Assembly (NCBI RefSeq): GCF_000739635.1
Contig: NZ_BATQ01000171.1
Coordinates: forward strand, 1-64,000
Length of the DNA: 64,000 nt
Origin: Verrucomicrobium sp. BvORR034
GTDB taxonomy: Bacteria; Verrucomicrobiota; Verrucomicrobiia; Verrucomicrobiales; Verrucomicrobiaceae
Direction of reading: 5' to 3'
Under the pieces are notes generated by a model. The model did no database searches and was not told the DNA's origin. It saw only the letters and a program-made list of their open reading frames with translations. Positions 35,093 through 43,582 of this stretch are shown in pieces; within the stretch, counting starts at the first letter, position 1, and each line of letters begins with the position of its first letter. A program made the translations under genes and the position numbers.

Positions 35093-37153
35093 ATGCTCTC
35101 TTCCCGCGCCCTCCCCTGGCTCTTCGCCCCGCTCCTCACAGCGATCCCACTCCACTCCGCGAGCGCACAGGACACCGCCCCTGCCCCCACCCTCACCAAC
35201 TCCGTCGGCATGACGCTCGTGCGCATCCAACCGGGCACCCTCACCATGGGCCAGGACGGACCGCCCTCCGACTACCGGCTCTCCAAACACCCGGAGAAGT
35301 TTGACGATGCGGATTGGGACGAAAAGCCGGCCCATCAGGTCACGCTCACCCAGCCCTTCTCCATGGGGGCCACGGAGGTCACGATCGGCCAGTACCGGCA
35401 AAGCAATCCGGACTTCCGTAAGAGCCAGCCAGACGATGACGCCGTGACCGCCATCACCTGGCACCAGGCGGTGAAGTACTGCGAATGGCTGTCCCAGAAG
35501 GAGGGGCGCACCTACCGCCTGCCCACCGAGGCGGAGTGGGAATACGCCTGCCGCGCAGGCACCACCACCTTGTTTTCCACAGGCAACGCCCTGCCGGACA
35601 ACTTCCAGCCCTGGACCGGAACCACCGGGCACGTTCCCCTGGCACGCCCCAACGGCACCCTTCCTCCCCCTTACCGTCAGGAGGCCAAGGTCAGCCTCCG
35701 CGTGGCGCAGTCTCCCGCCAATGCCTGGGGCCTGTATGACATGCACAGCAATGTGGCCGAGTGGTGCAGCGACTGGTACGGCCCCTATGAAGCCGGTGCC
35801 CAGACCGATCCCATCGGCCGGTCTGACGGCGACTTCCGCATCATTCGGGGCGGATATCACTCCAACTTCGCCCGCTATCTCCGCAGTGCCAACCGTGCGG
35901 CCTGGCTCCCAGAGTCGCGCCACAGCCGTACCGGGTTCCGTGTCGTGCTCGCCGACGCGCCAAAGAGTCAACCACTGCCACCTGCCCCCGCCCCGCTGCA
36001 CGCCCGGGAGGTGAAGCACGGGTCCATGAAAATCGAAAAGGGCCCCCAGCACCTCCCCCATTTCTCCGGTCCCAAGCCCTACGTGAAGATCGAGCCCAGC
36101 TCCGTCGGCCCCCTTTTCTTCACGCACAATCACAGCCCCTCCATCACCGAGTGCCCCAATGGCGATCTGCTGGCCGTGTGGTACTCCTGCGCGGAGGAAC
36201 CCGGCGCGGAACTCAGCAACCTGGCCAGCCGTCTGCGCCACGGTGCCACGGAGTGGGAACCCGCTTCGCCCTTCTGGGATGGCCCGGACATCAACGACCA
36301 CGCGCCCAAGGTCTGGTGGGACGGCCAGTCCACGCTCTACCATTTTGTGAAAGGTCGCGATGAAAACCTGTTCCGCACCTCCACCGACAACGGCGCGACC
36401 TGGACCAAGGCCCGCCTCATCCAGCCTGCGGGCGAGTACGGCAATCAGGTGCTGCGCCTTGCCGACGGCACCCTGGTTCTTGGAAATGACACGCGCCAGT
36501 GCAGCCTCGTGTACAGCCGCGACCACGGGGCCACCTGGAGCTACAACGACGTGAAGCAGCGGGCCAGCGACTTCCGGCCCGGAGGCCAGGGCTTCCGCTA
36601 CCCCGGTATCCACGCCCCCATGGTGCAGCTCAAGGACGGCCGCATCATGGCCGTGAGCCGCAACGACCAGGAGGCGGACCATGCAAAGTTTGACCACAAG
36701 ACCCCGGCCAGCTTCACCAGTGACCTTGGCAAGACCTGGACCTATGAAACTACCGAATTCCCCGCCATCAGCACCGTGCAGCGCGCCGCCATGATCCGGC
36801 TTCAGGAGGGCGGCATCCTGCTGTGCAGCTTCACCGACCAGTGGCGCGACTGGAAGAACCGCAAGGGGATGAAGTTCCATACCGCCGACGGCAGGGAATT
36901 CACCGGCTACGGGATGTTTGCCGCCGTGTCTTATGACGAGGGTAAAACCTGGCCGGTGAAGCGATTGGTCACGCCCGGCGGCGCGACACGGTCCATCAAC
37001 GCCATTGATCGTGTCATGGTGGAGGTCAGCGACACCCTGGCCGAGCCCTGCGGCTACCTGGCGGTGACCCAGACGCGGGACGGGAACATCCAGCTCCTCA
37101 CCAGCAAGAATCACTACGCGTTCAACCTGGCGTGGCTGGAGGGGCGGAAGTAG
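35093..37153 (+). CDS. secreted fusion of FGE-sulfatase-like domain and sialidase-like beta-propeller
   Basis: 686 residues. A signal peptide (ending HSASAQ) is followed by a formylglycine-generating-enzyme-like domain (about residues 35-285): MGATEVTIGQYR, YRLPTEAEWEYACRAGT, GLYDMHSNVAEWCSDWYG, IIRGGYHSN and SRTGFRVVL. The cysteine pair of true FGE enzymes in the segment after RGG is missing (YHSNFARYL). The second half (about 310-686) is a sialidase-like propeller with Asp-box motifs STDNGATW, SRDHGATW, SDLGKTW and SYDEGKTW. It is probably a secreted glycan-binding or glycosidic protein; exo-sialidase activity is not certain because the Arg triad is not obvious. Confidence 0.85.
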   Translation: MLSSRALPWLFAPLLTAIPLHSASAQDTAPAPTLTNSVGMTLVRIQPGTLTMGQDGPPSDYRLSKHPEKFDDADWDEKPAHQVTLTQPFSMGATEVTIGQYRQSNPDFRKSQPDDDAVTAITWHQAVKYCEWLSQKEGRTYRLPTEAEWEYACRAGTTTLFSTGNALPDNFQPWTGTTGHVPLARPNGTLPPPYRQEAKVSLRVAQSPANAWGLYDMHSNVAEWCSDWYGPYEAGAQTDPIGRSDGDFRIIRGGYHSNFARYLRSANRAAWLPESRHSRTGFRVVLADAPKSQPLPPAPAPLHAREVKHGSMKIEKGPQHLPHFSGPKPYVKIEPSSVGPLFFTHNHSPSITECPNGDLLAVWYSCAEEPGAELSNLASRLRHGATEWEPASPFWDGPDINDHAPKVWWDGQSTLYHFVKGRDENLFRTSTDNGATWTKARLIQPAGEYGNQVLRLADGTLVLGNDTRQCSLVYSRDHGATWSYNDVKQRASDFRPGGQGFRYPGIHAPMVQLKDGRIMAVSRNDQEADHAKFDHKTPASFTSDLGKTWTYETTEFPAISTVQRAAMIRLQEGGILLCSFTDQWRDWKNRKGMKFHTADGREFTGYGMFAAVSYDEGKTWPVKRLVTPGGATRSINAIDRVMVEVSDTLAEPCGYLAVTQTRDGNIQLLTSKNHYAFNLAWLEGRK

Positions 37154-37317
37154 AGCCACCGGCCCAAGTTCAATGCCGGCTAGTCCCCCGCTCAGGAGGC
37201 CCCAACATCCAGCCTCCTCCCCCCTGCCCATGAGGTCCCTCCCTGAACAACGGCAGGCCACGTTTGGCAGATCCCATCAGACAAAAAGGCTTGGTTTATT
37301 CCAAGGAATGCCCTAGC

Positions 37318-37788
37318 ATGCCCCCCATGTCACCGCGAGACCTTGCCCTTCGCTGGTTCCACGAAGTGTGGAATGAACGCAGACCCGACGCTATTCGGGA
37401 GATGCTGGCCCCGGATGCCATCGGCCATACCGAAGGGGGCGAGATGGTGGGGCCTGAGGCCTTCATTGAACTTTTCCACCGCCCCTTCCTCACGGCGTTT
37501 CCGGACGTCGAGGTGAAGGTGAATGCCGTGATCGAGTCTGGCGCCGAAGTGGCCGTACGCTGGACAGCCCGCTGCACCCATACGGGCGACGCCTTCGGGA
37601 TCGGTGCCACCGGGCGCAAACTGACCTTCAACGGCGTCAGCTGGTTCACGGTCCAGGATGATCTCTTTGTCGAAGGCTGGGATCACTGGAACTTCAGCGG
37701 GTTCATGCAGGCCCTCTCCAGCGGCACTGGCACGGCCAGCATTTTGGTGGAGAATGCCCCTGACTCCGAGCCCAGCAACGTGGCCTGA
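37318..37788 (+). CDS. SnoaL-like polyketide cyclase/ester cyclase family protein
   Basis: 156 residues with the cone-shaped SnoaL/NTF2-like pattern: LALRWFHEVWNERRPDAIREMLAPDAIGHTEG near the start, FPDVEVKVNAVIESGAEVAVRWTARCTHTG in the middle, and a C-terminal strand NGVSWFTVQDDLFVEGWDHWN. The family includes small-molecule cyclases and many uncharacterised proteins; no substrate can be named. The ATG at 37318 follows AAGGAA-type sequence at a suitable distance; the upstream frame to 37264 is probably untranslated. A Cys-free, Ser/Gly-rich tail follows the domain. Confidence 0.8.
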   Translation: MPPMSPRDLALRWFHEVWNERRPDAIREMLAPDAIGHTEGGEMVGPEAFIELFHRPFLTAFPDVEVKVNAVIESGAEVAVRWTARCTHTGDAFGIGATGRKLTFNGVSWFTVQDDLFVEGWDHWNFSGFMQALSSGTGTASILVENAPDSEPSNVA

Positions 37789-37910
37789 GTTCCGATTGCC
37801 CCGATCCAGGCTTCTCAGGTCAATTTGTGTTCACACCCTGAGGCGTGATTCTCCTGAAGCCAGGGTTGCAACTTCCTCTGGGGCGGAGTTGAGTGCCCTT
37901 CTCAAGCATC

Positions 37911-38813
37911 ATGCATATTCGCGACATCTTCGCCCAACGCCGCCCGACGTTCTCGTTTGAGTTCTTCCCGCCCAAGACCGCCGAGACCTCTCAGGCGCTC
38001 TACGAAACCATCAGTGAGTTGGAAGCTTTCAAGCCGGACTTCGTGAGCGTGACCTACGGCGCGGGCGGAACCACGCGCGAGTTGACCCATGATCTGGTGG
38101 TGCGCATCAAGCAGACCACCTCCCTCGACCCCATCCCTCACCTCACATGTGTGTGTCACAGTGAGGAGGACATCGGCAGCATCCTGCAGCGCTATGCCGA
38201 AGCCGGCGTGAGCAACATCCTCGCCCTCGGCGGGGATCCTCCGCGCGGTCTGGCCAACTACGAAAAATCCAAGGACGCCTTCCAGCAGGCCTCCGATCTG
38301 GTGCGCTTCATCCGCAACTTCTCCGGCCATCCTGACAATCGCGGCTTTGGCATCGGTGTGGCCGGCTTCCCTGAGGGCCACCCCACTACGCCGAACCGCC
38401 TTCTCGAGATGGATTACCTCAAGGCCAAGGTGGATGCCGGCGCAGACTACATCTGCACCCAGCTCTTTTTCGACAATCGCGATTTCCTCGATTTCCGCGA
38501 TCGCTGCCACCTCGCAGGCATCAATGTCCCTATCATCGCGGGCATCATGCCCATCAGCAGCGCCTCCGGCATGAAGCGCATGGCCGAGCTGGCCGCGGGA
38601 GCCCGGTTCCCCGCCAAGCTGCTGAAGGCCATCTCCCGATGCAATGGCGATGAAGCCGCTGTGGAGCGCGTGGGCATTCACTACGCCACCGAGCAGTGCG
38701 CTGACCTTCTGGACCATCAGGTTGACGGCTTCCACTTCTACACGCTCAACAAGAGCCGTGCGACGCGGGAGATCTACGCCAGCCTGGGCCTGAAAGACTC
38801 CCGGTCGCTCTGA
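37911..38813 (+). CDS. metF: 5,10-methylenetetrahydrofolate reductase
   Basis: Reduces 5,10-methylene-THF to 5-methyl-THF for methionine synthesis, with FAD. The 300-residue length is that of the bacterial single-domain enzyme. Landmarks in order: FSFEFFPPKT (about residues 14-23), VSVTYGAGGTTRE, HLTCVCHS, ILALGGDPPRG, GVAGFPEGHP, DYICTQLFFD and PIIAGIMPISSASG. The start at 37911 is preferred over the ATG at 37893, which would add six residues before the conserved fold. It stands alone between a SnoaL-like gene and a sugar kinase gene. Confidence 0.95.
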   Translation: MHIRDIFAQRRPTFSFEFFPPKTAETSQALYETISELEAFKPDFVSVTYGAGGTTRELTHDLVVRIKQTTSLDPIPHLTCVCHSEEDIGSILQRYAEAGVSNILALGGDPPRGLANYEKSKDAFQQASDLVRFIRNFSGHPDNRGFGIGVAGFPEGHPTTPNRLLEMDYLKAKVDAGADYICTQLFFDNRDFLDFRDRCHLAGINVPIIAGIMPISSASGMKRMAELAAGARFPAKLLKAISRCNGDEAAVERVGIHYATEQCADLLDHQVDGFHFYTLNKSRATREIYASLGLKDSRSL

Positions 38814-38922
38814 ATCGGTCTGAATCGAAAGATTCAAACCGATCCGGACCGGCGTTCCGATCTCCTGCAAGTCACCGGCTTGCCTCGAACCCTACTGCAA
38901 CTCCCCTGCCCCCAAGTCCCGC

Positions 38923-39825
38923 ATGAAGTCTGATCTGATCGCCGCCATCGAAGCCGGAGGAACCAAGTTCAATTGTGCCGTAGGAACGGGGCCCGACGAC
39001 ATCCGCATGCGCACGCGCATCGAGACGACGGACCCGACGGAAACGCTGCGTGAGGTCTTCGCGTTCCTGGACCAGGCCTCCAAGCAGGTGGGGAAGTTCA
39101 GCGCCATTGGCGTGGGGTCGTTTGGCCCCGTGGACCTCAATCGCAGCAGTGACACCTACGGCTACATCACCACCACACCCAAGCCCGGCTGGAAGTACAC
39201 CGATCTCCTGGGCTCACTGGGAGAGATCTTCCACGTCCCCGTCGGCTTCGACACCGATGTGAACGCCGCTGCGCTGGGCGAGTACACCTGGGGCCATGGC
39301 CGCGCCTGCGAGCCCCTCATCTACATCACCGTCGGCACCGGGATCGGCGGCGGCGTGCTCATCAACGGCAAGCCGCTGCACGGCGCGTTGCACCCGGAGA
39401 TCGGCCACCTCCTCATTCCCGCCATCATGTCGGATGCGCCCGAGCCCGACGGCATCTGCCCCTATCATGGGAGCTGCCTCGAAGGCCTCATCAGCGGCCC
39501 CGCCATCGCTGCCCGCTGGGGATTCCCGGCCGAGACGTATGCCCCCGATCATGCCTGCTGGGGCGAGTTCTCCACCCTCATGGCTCTGGGCCTCTCCAAT
39601 CTCATCCTCACCCTCTCACCGCAACGCATCATCCTCGGCGGCGGCGTCATGCACCAGTACCACCTCTTCCCCATGATCCGGGAGGAAGTGCAGCGCCTGC
39701 TGAATGGTTACATCCAGACCCGCGAGTTGATCGAGGATATCGAAAGCTACATCACCTCCCCTGGTTTGGGCGACGATTCAGGATTGCTCGGTGCCATGGC
39801 ATTGGGGATCGGGGCGCTGAAGTAG
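38923..39825 (+). CDS. ROK-family sugar kinase, fructokinase-like
   Basis: 300 residues. The N-terminal phosphate loop is AAIEAGGTKFNCAVG; the second nucleotide motif is TVGTGIGGGVLING. The ROK zinc site is visible as HPEIGHLLIP followed by CPYHGSCLEGLISGP. The pattern of SFGPVDLN and TPKPGW matches bacterial ROK fructokinases rather than glucokinases or regulators; there is no DNA-binding domain. It would phosphorylate fructose (or mannose) in the cytoplasm. No transporter or hydrolase gene for sucrose is adjacent. Confidence 0.9.
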   Translation: MKSDLIAAIEAGGTKFNCAVGTGPDDIRMRTRIETTDPTETLREVFAFLDQASKQVGKFSAIGVGSFGPVDLNRSSDTYGYITTTPKPGWKYTDLLGSLGEIFHVPVGFDTDVNAAALGEYTWGHGRACEPLIYITVGTGIGGGVLINGKPLHGALHPEIGHLLIPAIMSDAPEPDGICPYHGSCLEGLISGPAIAARWGFPAETYAPDHACWGEFSTLMALGLSNLILTLSPQRIILGGGVMHQYHLFPMIREEVQRLLNGYIQTRELIEDIESYITSPGLGDDSGLLGAMALGIGALK

Positions 39826-39918
39826 CGGGTCGGGGGTGGCCACTTGCCACGTAAATTGTTTCCACCAACCCGACTCTCGACTTCGGAGGCCGGGCAGTGT
39901 CCACCAACTGGAGCACCT

Positions 39919-39971
39919 CCAACACCTGGCGGCGCAGCCGCTGTGGAGTGCGTGCGTGAAGCGCCGCTTTC
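39919..39971 (+). repeat. repeat family B copy 6
   Basis: CCAACACCTGG, then palindrome GCGGC-GCA-GCCGC in place of the TCCCGACG type, then the constant GGAGTGCGTGCGTGAAGC and GCCGCTTTC. Confidence 0.8.
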
Positions 39972-39978
39972 AGGACAC

Positions 39979-40009
39979 CTTGTGAGGTTCGAACCCCTCA
40001 CAGGTGACA
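39979..40009. repeat. imperfect hairpin with TTCGAAC loop
   Basis: CACCTTGTGAGG and CCTCACAGGTG pair with one bulged T around TTCGAACC. The loop looks like a tRNA T-loop but no other tRNA part is present. Confidence 0.6.
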
Positions 40010-40266
40010 GCGGAGCCCACTCCTCCGCTTCTGCCACATCGTAAACAGCCCGACACAGGACTCCCCAAAGCGGCAATCCTTGCCGCACTCCCAAAATCCC
40101 GCAAGCGGGATCAGGTGGAGGACGTCGATGGGAATGACACGTCCCATCGGCCTGAGAAGCCGCCAAAACGTGCGACTGAAGTTCCCGGCATCCACGCCAC
40201 AACACTTCACAGTCATTGAGGACCGCACGCTTCCAGCGTGCCCCCGATACCGAAGGCATCACAGAA

Positions 40267-40346
40267 GGTAGCCGGGGGTCGAAGGAGCGTAGCGACTGAC
40301 ACCCCCGGCTACCTCCAAGAGTCTCCCGACCCTGAAGGGGTCGCAG
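40267..40346 (+). repeat. GAAGGAGCGTAGCGACTGA element, copy 1
   Basis: GGTAGCCGGGGGT and ACCCCCGGCTACC pair around GAAGGAGCGTAGCGACTGA, followed by AGTCTCCCGACCC, TGAA and GGGGTCGCAG. The second copy is at 51812-51880 with a different outer stem. Confidence 0.75.
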
Positions 40347-40452
40347 AATCGTCCGCTCCACCTCACACTCCCACGCCACCTCATCAGACGCTCGACTGAG
40401 CGGAGCTAGGAACCCCCGCCTCCTTTACCGGCTCAGACTCTTCCTCACCAAA

Positions 40453-40474
40453 CCTTCGTGCCTTCGTGTGAGAA
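40453..40474. repeat. CCTTCGTG octamer repeat, copy 2
   Basis: CCTTCGTG, CCTTCGTG then TGAGAA, two units. Confidence 0.65.
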
Positions 40475-40485
40475 AAATTCCCCCG

Positions 40486-40560
40486 CCCCAGACCCCAGAC
40501 CCCAGACCTCAGGTCTTGAGTCTTGTGTCTTCCAGTCTTCTGTCTCCCGCCGAAGGCGGG
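40486..40560 (-). repeat. heptamer tracts and hairpin tail after the LpxH-like gene
   Basis: Three CCCAGAC units (40486-40507), then GTCTTGA, GTCTTGT, GTCTTCCA, GTCTTCT units and the hairpin CCCGCC-GAA-GGCGGG (40546-40560), four bases from the stop codon of the minus-strand gene. Confidence 0.75.
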
Positions 40561-40563
40561 CTC

Positions 40564-41409
40564 TCACACCGCCGTCCCGGACAACGACAACTCCGCATCC
40601 TCCTCCAACTCCGGCGCGGTCGGGGTGTTCAGCAGCAGGCCCTTCGGCTCGCGGTTGGCCCTACGGCACCAGTCTTCATAGGTGATCACCTCGAACGTCC
40701 TGTCCAAGTGCTCCACTACGGCAGTCATGGATTCTACCCAGTCCCCGGAGTTCAAATAGTGCACGTCCCCCACCTGCTTGTCCGCAGGGGTGTGGATGTG
40801 GCCGCAGATGATGCCCTTGCAGCCTTTGCTGTGGGCCAGCTGCTGGAGTTGTTCCTCGTACTTGCCCACGAAGCTCACCGCACCCTTCACCTTGGCCTTC
40901 ACCCACTTGGCGAACGAGAACGGCTCCTTGCCACGCCAGTGGCGGTAGGCGTTGTAGGCCCGGTTCAGCTTGAGCAGCGTGTTATACCCCACCGCACCCA
41001 CCTCGGCCATCCACTTGTGGTTCGTGGTCACGTGGTCAAAGCCATCCCCGTGCACCACCAGGTACTTCCCGTGCGGCGACTCGTGCACGTGATCAAACAC
41101 GATGCTGAAGTTGTCCAGCGAGATGGGCAGGAAGCGCTCCAGCACATCGTCATGGTTGCCGCGAGTGTAGATGACTTCCACGTTCTCCTTCTCCATCTTC
41201 CGCAGCACGGTGCGGACGAAGTGCGTGTGCGCCTTGGTCCACTTGCCATCGCGTTGCAGCGCCCAGGCGTCGATGATGTCGCCGTTGAGCACCAGTTTCT
41301 CGCAGATCGAGTTCCTCAGAAAATGACTCACCTGGGCTGCCTTGCACTCCTGAACCCCCAAGTGGACATCTGAGATAAAGATGGTCTTGAAGCGTAGTTT
41401 TCGTTTCAT
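40564..41409 (-). CDS. LpxH-like metallophosphoesterase (UDP-2,3-diacylglucosamine diphosphatase family)
   Basis: 281 residues with all metal-ligand motifs of calcineurin-like phosphoesterases: ISDVHLG (about residues 11-17), NGDIIDAW, GNHDD, VVHGDGFDHV and GHIHTP (about 207-212). The DAWALQRDGKW segment and size match the LpxH/YbbF-like family that cleaves lipid-linked or nucleotide diphosphates. It follows a GT4 glycosyltransferase gene by 80 bp on the same strand; such pairs occur in bacteria where the phosphatase acts on a glycolipid precursor. True LpxH function in lipid A synthesis is not proven. Confidence 0.85.
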   Translation of the reverse strand: MKRKLRFKTIFISDVHLGVQECKAAQVSHFLRNSICEKLVLNGDIIDAWALQRDGKWTKAHTHFVRTVLRKMEKENVEVIYTRGNHDDVLERFLPISLDNFSIVFDHVHESPHGKYLVVHGDGFDHVTTNHKWMAEVGAVGYNTLLKLNRAYNAYRHWRGKEPFSFAKWVKAKVKGAVSFVGKYEEQLQQLAHSKGCKGIICGHIHTPADKQVGDVHYLNSGDWVESMTAVVEHLDRTFEVITYEDWCRRANREPKGLLLNTPTAPELEEDAELSLSGTAV

Positions 41410-41489
41410 GATGGGTCGGCCGAAGCCTGTTGCGTAATGTGTCGGGTGTTGTGTGGTGGGGGCTTGGGGGGGGAAAGAGGAAACAAATG

Positions 41490-42644
41490 TCAAACACGCA
41501 CCTCAGCGCCGTTCAAGGCCGCCGCCGGTATCGTGCCGAGCAGCTCCTGCTCGAACTGCTCGATGATGGAGTTCCAGGAAAGTCTCAAGGCGGTGGCGTG
41601 GGCCGCGGTGCGCACATCGGAATCACGCCAGTGCTGCAGGGCCAGCTCTGTCGCTGCCAGAAAAGCCGCCTCATCCTTCTCCGGTGCCACATAGCCATTC
41701 ACGCCATGACGCACAAACTGACGCGCAGCCGCATAGTCGTAGCTCACCGTCACCAGGCGGCTCGCCAGAGCCTCCGTCAGCACGTTGCCAAAGGTCTCTG
41801 ACAGGCTGGGAAAGACAAACAGATCCGCACTGGCGTAGTGCCGGGCCAGGTCCTCACCCGTGCGTGCCCCGGCGTGGATGAACTCCGGGTGCTGCTGCTT
41901 CAGCCACGCGGCCTTGGGCCCATCCCCCACGAACACCGCCCGCGCCTTGGGCTGGAGTTGCTGAATCCTCTGAAATGCCCTCACCGCCAGCGGCAGGTTC
42001 TTCTCCGCCGCGATGCGCCCTACAAACAGGGCTACCGGAGTGTCTTCCTCCGCCCCCCAGGAGCGACGCAGTTCGGCATCTCGACGTTCTGGATTGAAAA
42101 GATCCGTATCCACCCCTCGTCCCAGCACACCGACGTTCTTGATGCCCAGACCGCGCAACTGCTCGGCGGTGCTTTCGGAGGGGGTCAAGGTCCGCGCCGT
42201 GCGGTTGTGGATCCACTGGAGGTACCACATGGCCGCCCGCTTGAAGAAGGGCAGACGATAGTCGTCAGAGTAGCTGTGAAAGTTCGTGTGGAACCCGGAA
42301 ACCACCCGCTTGGCACAATGATGGGCAGCACGAATGGCATTGCACCCCATGAGCGTCTCCACGGCCACGTAGATCCCGTCGGGCTTGAAGTCGCCGATCC
42401 TCCGGCTGAAAAACCGCCGCGTGGCCAGCCCCATGCGGATGCCAGCGTAGCCGGGCACCGGCAGGGAATTGATCGCCTTTACCTCCACCCCGTGGCTCAG
42501 ATTCTCACCGCCCGCCCCTTCCGTGGTCGTCAGCACAGAGACCTGATGACCGCGTCGGGCAAGACCGCGGGCCAAGGTTTGGAGCGTCCGCGCCACACCG
42601 TTGATGTCCGGTGGGAACGTGTCTGAGATGATCATGAATTTCAT
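41490..42644 (-). CDS. glycosyltransferase family 4 (GT-B fold)
   Basis: 384 residues. The N-terminal domain begins FMIISDTFPPDINGVARTLQTLARGL, typical of GDP-mannose- or UDP-sugar-dependent GT4 enzymes of lipid glycosylation. The C-terminal nucleotide-sugar domain has FVGRIAAEKNL, VFVGDGP and the E-x7-E-type SLSETFGNVLTEALA. It resembles sulfoquinovosyl/mannosyl lipid transferases in the first helix, but the acceptor cannot be assigned. It is followed by the LpxH-like phosphoesterase gene. Confidence 0.9.
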   Translation of the reverse strand: MKFMIISDTFPPDINGVARTLQTLARGLARRGHQVSVLTTTEGAGGENLSHGVEVKAINSLPVPGYAGIRMGLATRRFFSRRIGDFKPDGIYVAVETLMGCNAIRAAHHCAKRVVSGFHTNFHSYSDDYRLPFFKRAAMWYLQWIHNRTARTLTPSESTAEQLRGLGIKNVGVLGRGVDTDLFNPERRDAELRRSWGAEEDTPVALFVGRIAAEKNLPLAVRAFQRIQQLQPKARAVFVGDGPKAAWLKQQHPEFIHAGARTGEDLARHYASADLFVFPSLSETFGNVLTEALASRLVTVSYDYAAARQFVRHGVNGYVAPEKDEAAFLAATELALQHWRDSDVRTAAHATALRLSWNSIIEQFEQELLGTIPAAALNGAEVRV

Positions 42645-42765
42645 CCGGCAGGGCCTTCCTCAGAGTATTCCTGAATTGCCGCGGCAAAATCCGCAGGTGG
42701 TGACTTTTCCGTCACCCACACCATCCTTCACTTTCCAGACATCACATGGGGAAACTTCCGTGCCC

Positions 42766-43554
42766 TCACTTCTTCCAGAGCACAAACATGCCCGCGAAGG
42801 TGTTGGGCGTGACCGTGGCTCCAGCGGGCGGATTGACCAGGACATCGGAAATGTCGCCGTCCAGAAACAGGGCATCCTGACAGCCCAGATGCAGGAAGAA
42901 GAGAGACAGTTGGTGAAAGGTCACCCGCCCCTTGACCCGGTCTTCGCGGTCAGACATGACAAACACGACCTGCCCATCTGAGGCTCGTACCCCCACCGCA
43001 TTGCGCAGGCGCCGGTTGGGTGAATTGACGTTGAAGGCCGGATGGATCTTCCCCTGACGCAGGAGGATGGGACCGCTCTGCGTGGCCAGACGCGGCTGCA
43101 GCCCGCTCTTCCCATACTCCTCCCCGGTCATCACCCCCGCGCCCCGCTTGTCATCCAGAAAGAACACCCCATTCGGGTGCAGGTAGAAGTTCCCCTCCCC
43201 CTTGGCCAGATTCAGCGGCACCAGCTCCTTGCCGTCGGTAATCGTCAGCCCGCAGGGCTTGGGCCCCCGCTCGTAGATCCCCGCATTGGTCGCAAATTCG
43301 ATCTGTCGCCCTTCCTTGGCCGCTTCCTGCAGGAGCGGGCCAAAACTGCCCAGCGGCTTGCCATCCTGCCCCAGCCACCGCAGATCCAGGCGGGGAAAGT
43401 CTGCCCGGTCCACCCGCAGCACGTGATAGATCGCCCCCTCAAACTCGATGCGTTCCAGGTTCGCGGCGTGCCCCACATGGCTGAACGAAACCCCCAAGAC
43501 TGAGGCAAACCACCCCAGCACACGACCTCTGGAAAGACGGAACATCCCCTTCAT
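42766..43554 (-). CDS. secreted phosphodiester glycosidase (NAGPA/DUF2233) family protein
   Basis: 262 residues with a signal peptide (about residues 1-31, ending GHAA). The domain shows FATNAGIYERGPKPCGLTITDG, GNFYLHPNGVFFL, ATQSGPILLRQGK and NRRLRNAVGVRASDGQVVFVMSD, the pattern of the NAGPA-type phosphodiester glycosidases that remove GlcNAc from phosphodiester-linked sugars. The late DALFLDGDISDVLV contains the usual aspartates. Natural substrate in bacteria is unknown. It lies between a TPR gene and the GT4 gene on the minus strand, possibly in one transcript. Confidence 0.87.
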   Translation of the reverse strand: MKGMFRLSRGRVLGWFASVLGVSFSHVGHAANLERIEFEGAIYHVLRVDRADFPRLDLRWLGQDGKPLGSFGPLLQEAAKEGRQIEFATNAGIYERGPKPCGLTITDGKELVPLNLAKGEGNFYLHPNGVFFLDDKRGAGVMTGEEYGKSGLQPRLATQSGPILLRQGKIHPAFNVNSPNRRLRNAVGVRASDGQVVFVMSDREDRVKGRVTFHQLSLFFLHLGCQDALFLDGDISDVLVNPPAGATVTPNTFAGMFVLWKK

Positions 43555-43582
43555 ACGGTGAATGAATGGGAAAAATCACCGG

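Larger units (their letters stand above)
39826..40563. repeat. 738-bp repeat-rich region between convergent genes
   Basis: No gene is visible. It holds family B (39919-39971), a long imperfect hairpin (39979-40009), GCGGCAA-TCC-TTGCCGC (40070-40086), ATCCCGC/GCGGGAT, CGATGGGA/TCCCATCG, GCACGCT-TCC-AGCGTGC (40225-40241), a GAAGGAGCGTAGCGACTGA element (40267-40346), octamers (40453-40474) and heptamers (40486-40560). Confidence 0.8.

Noticed and set aside
35093-36010. Functional formylglycine-generating enzyme for the two sulfatases
   Set aside because: The segment that should carry the two catalytic cysteines has none.
34322-37261. 979-residue minus-strand open frame
   Set aside because: It runs antisense through the FGE-like/sialidase gene, a repeat region and part of the ABC-F gene, has no domain pattern, and is explained by high GC content.
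39979-40009. Possible tRNA fragment or attachment site (TTCGAAC loop)
   Set aside because: Only a T-arm-like hairpin is present; no acceptor, anticodon arm, integrase gene or direct repeat accompanies it.
4591-40241. Treating all intergenic hairpins as transcription terminators
   Set aside because: Only three hairpins (21649, 46911, 57165) have a U-tract directly after the stem; the rest lack it and occur in tandem and in both orientations.
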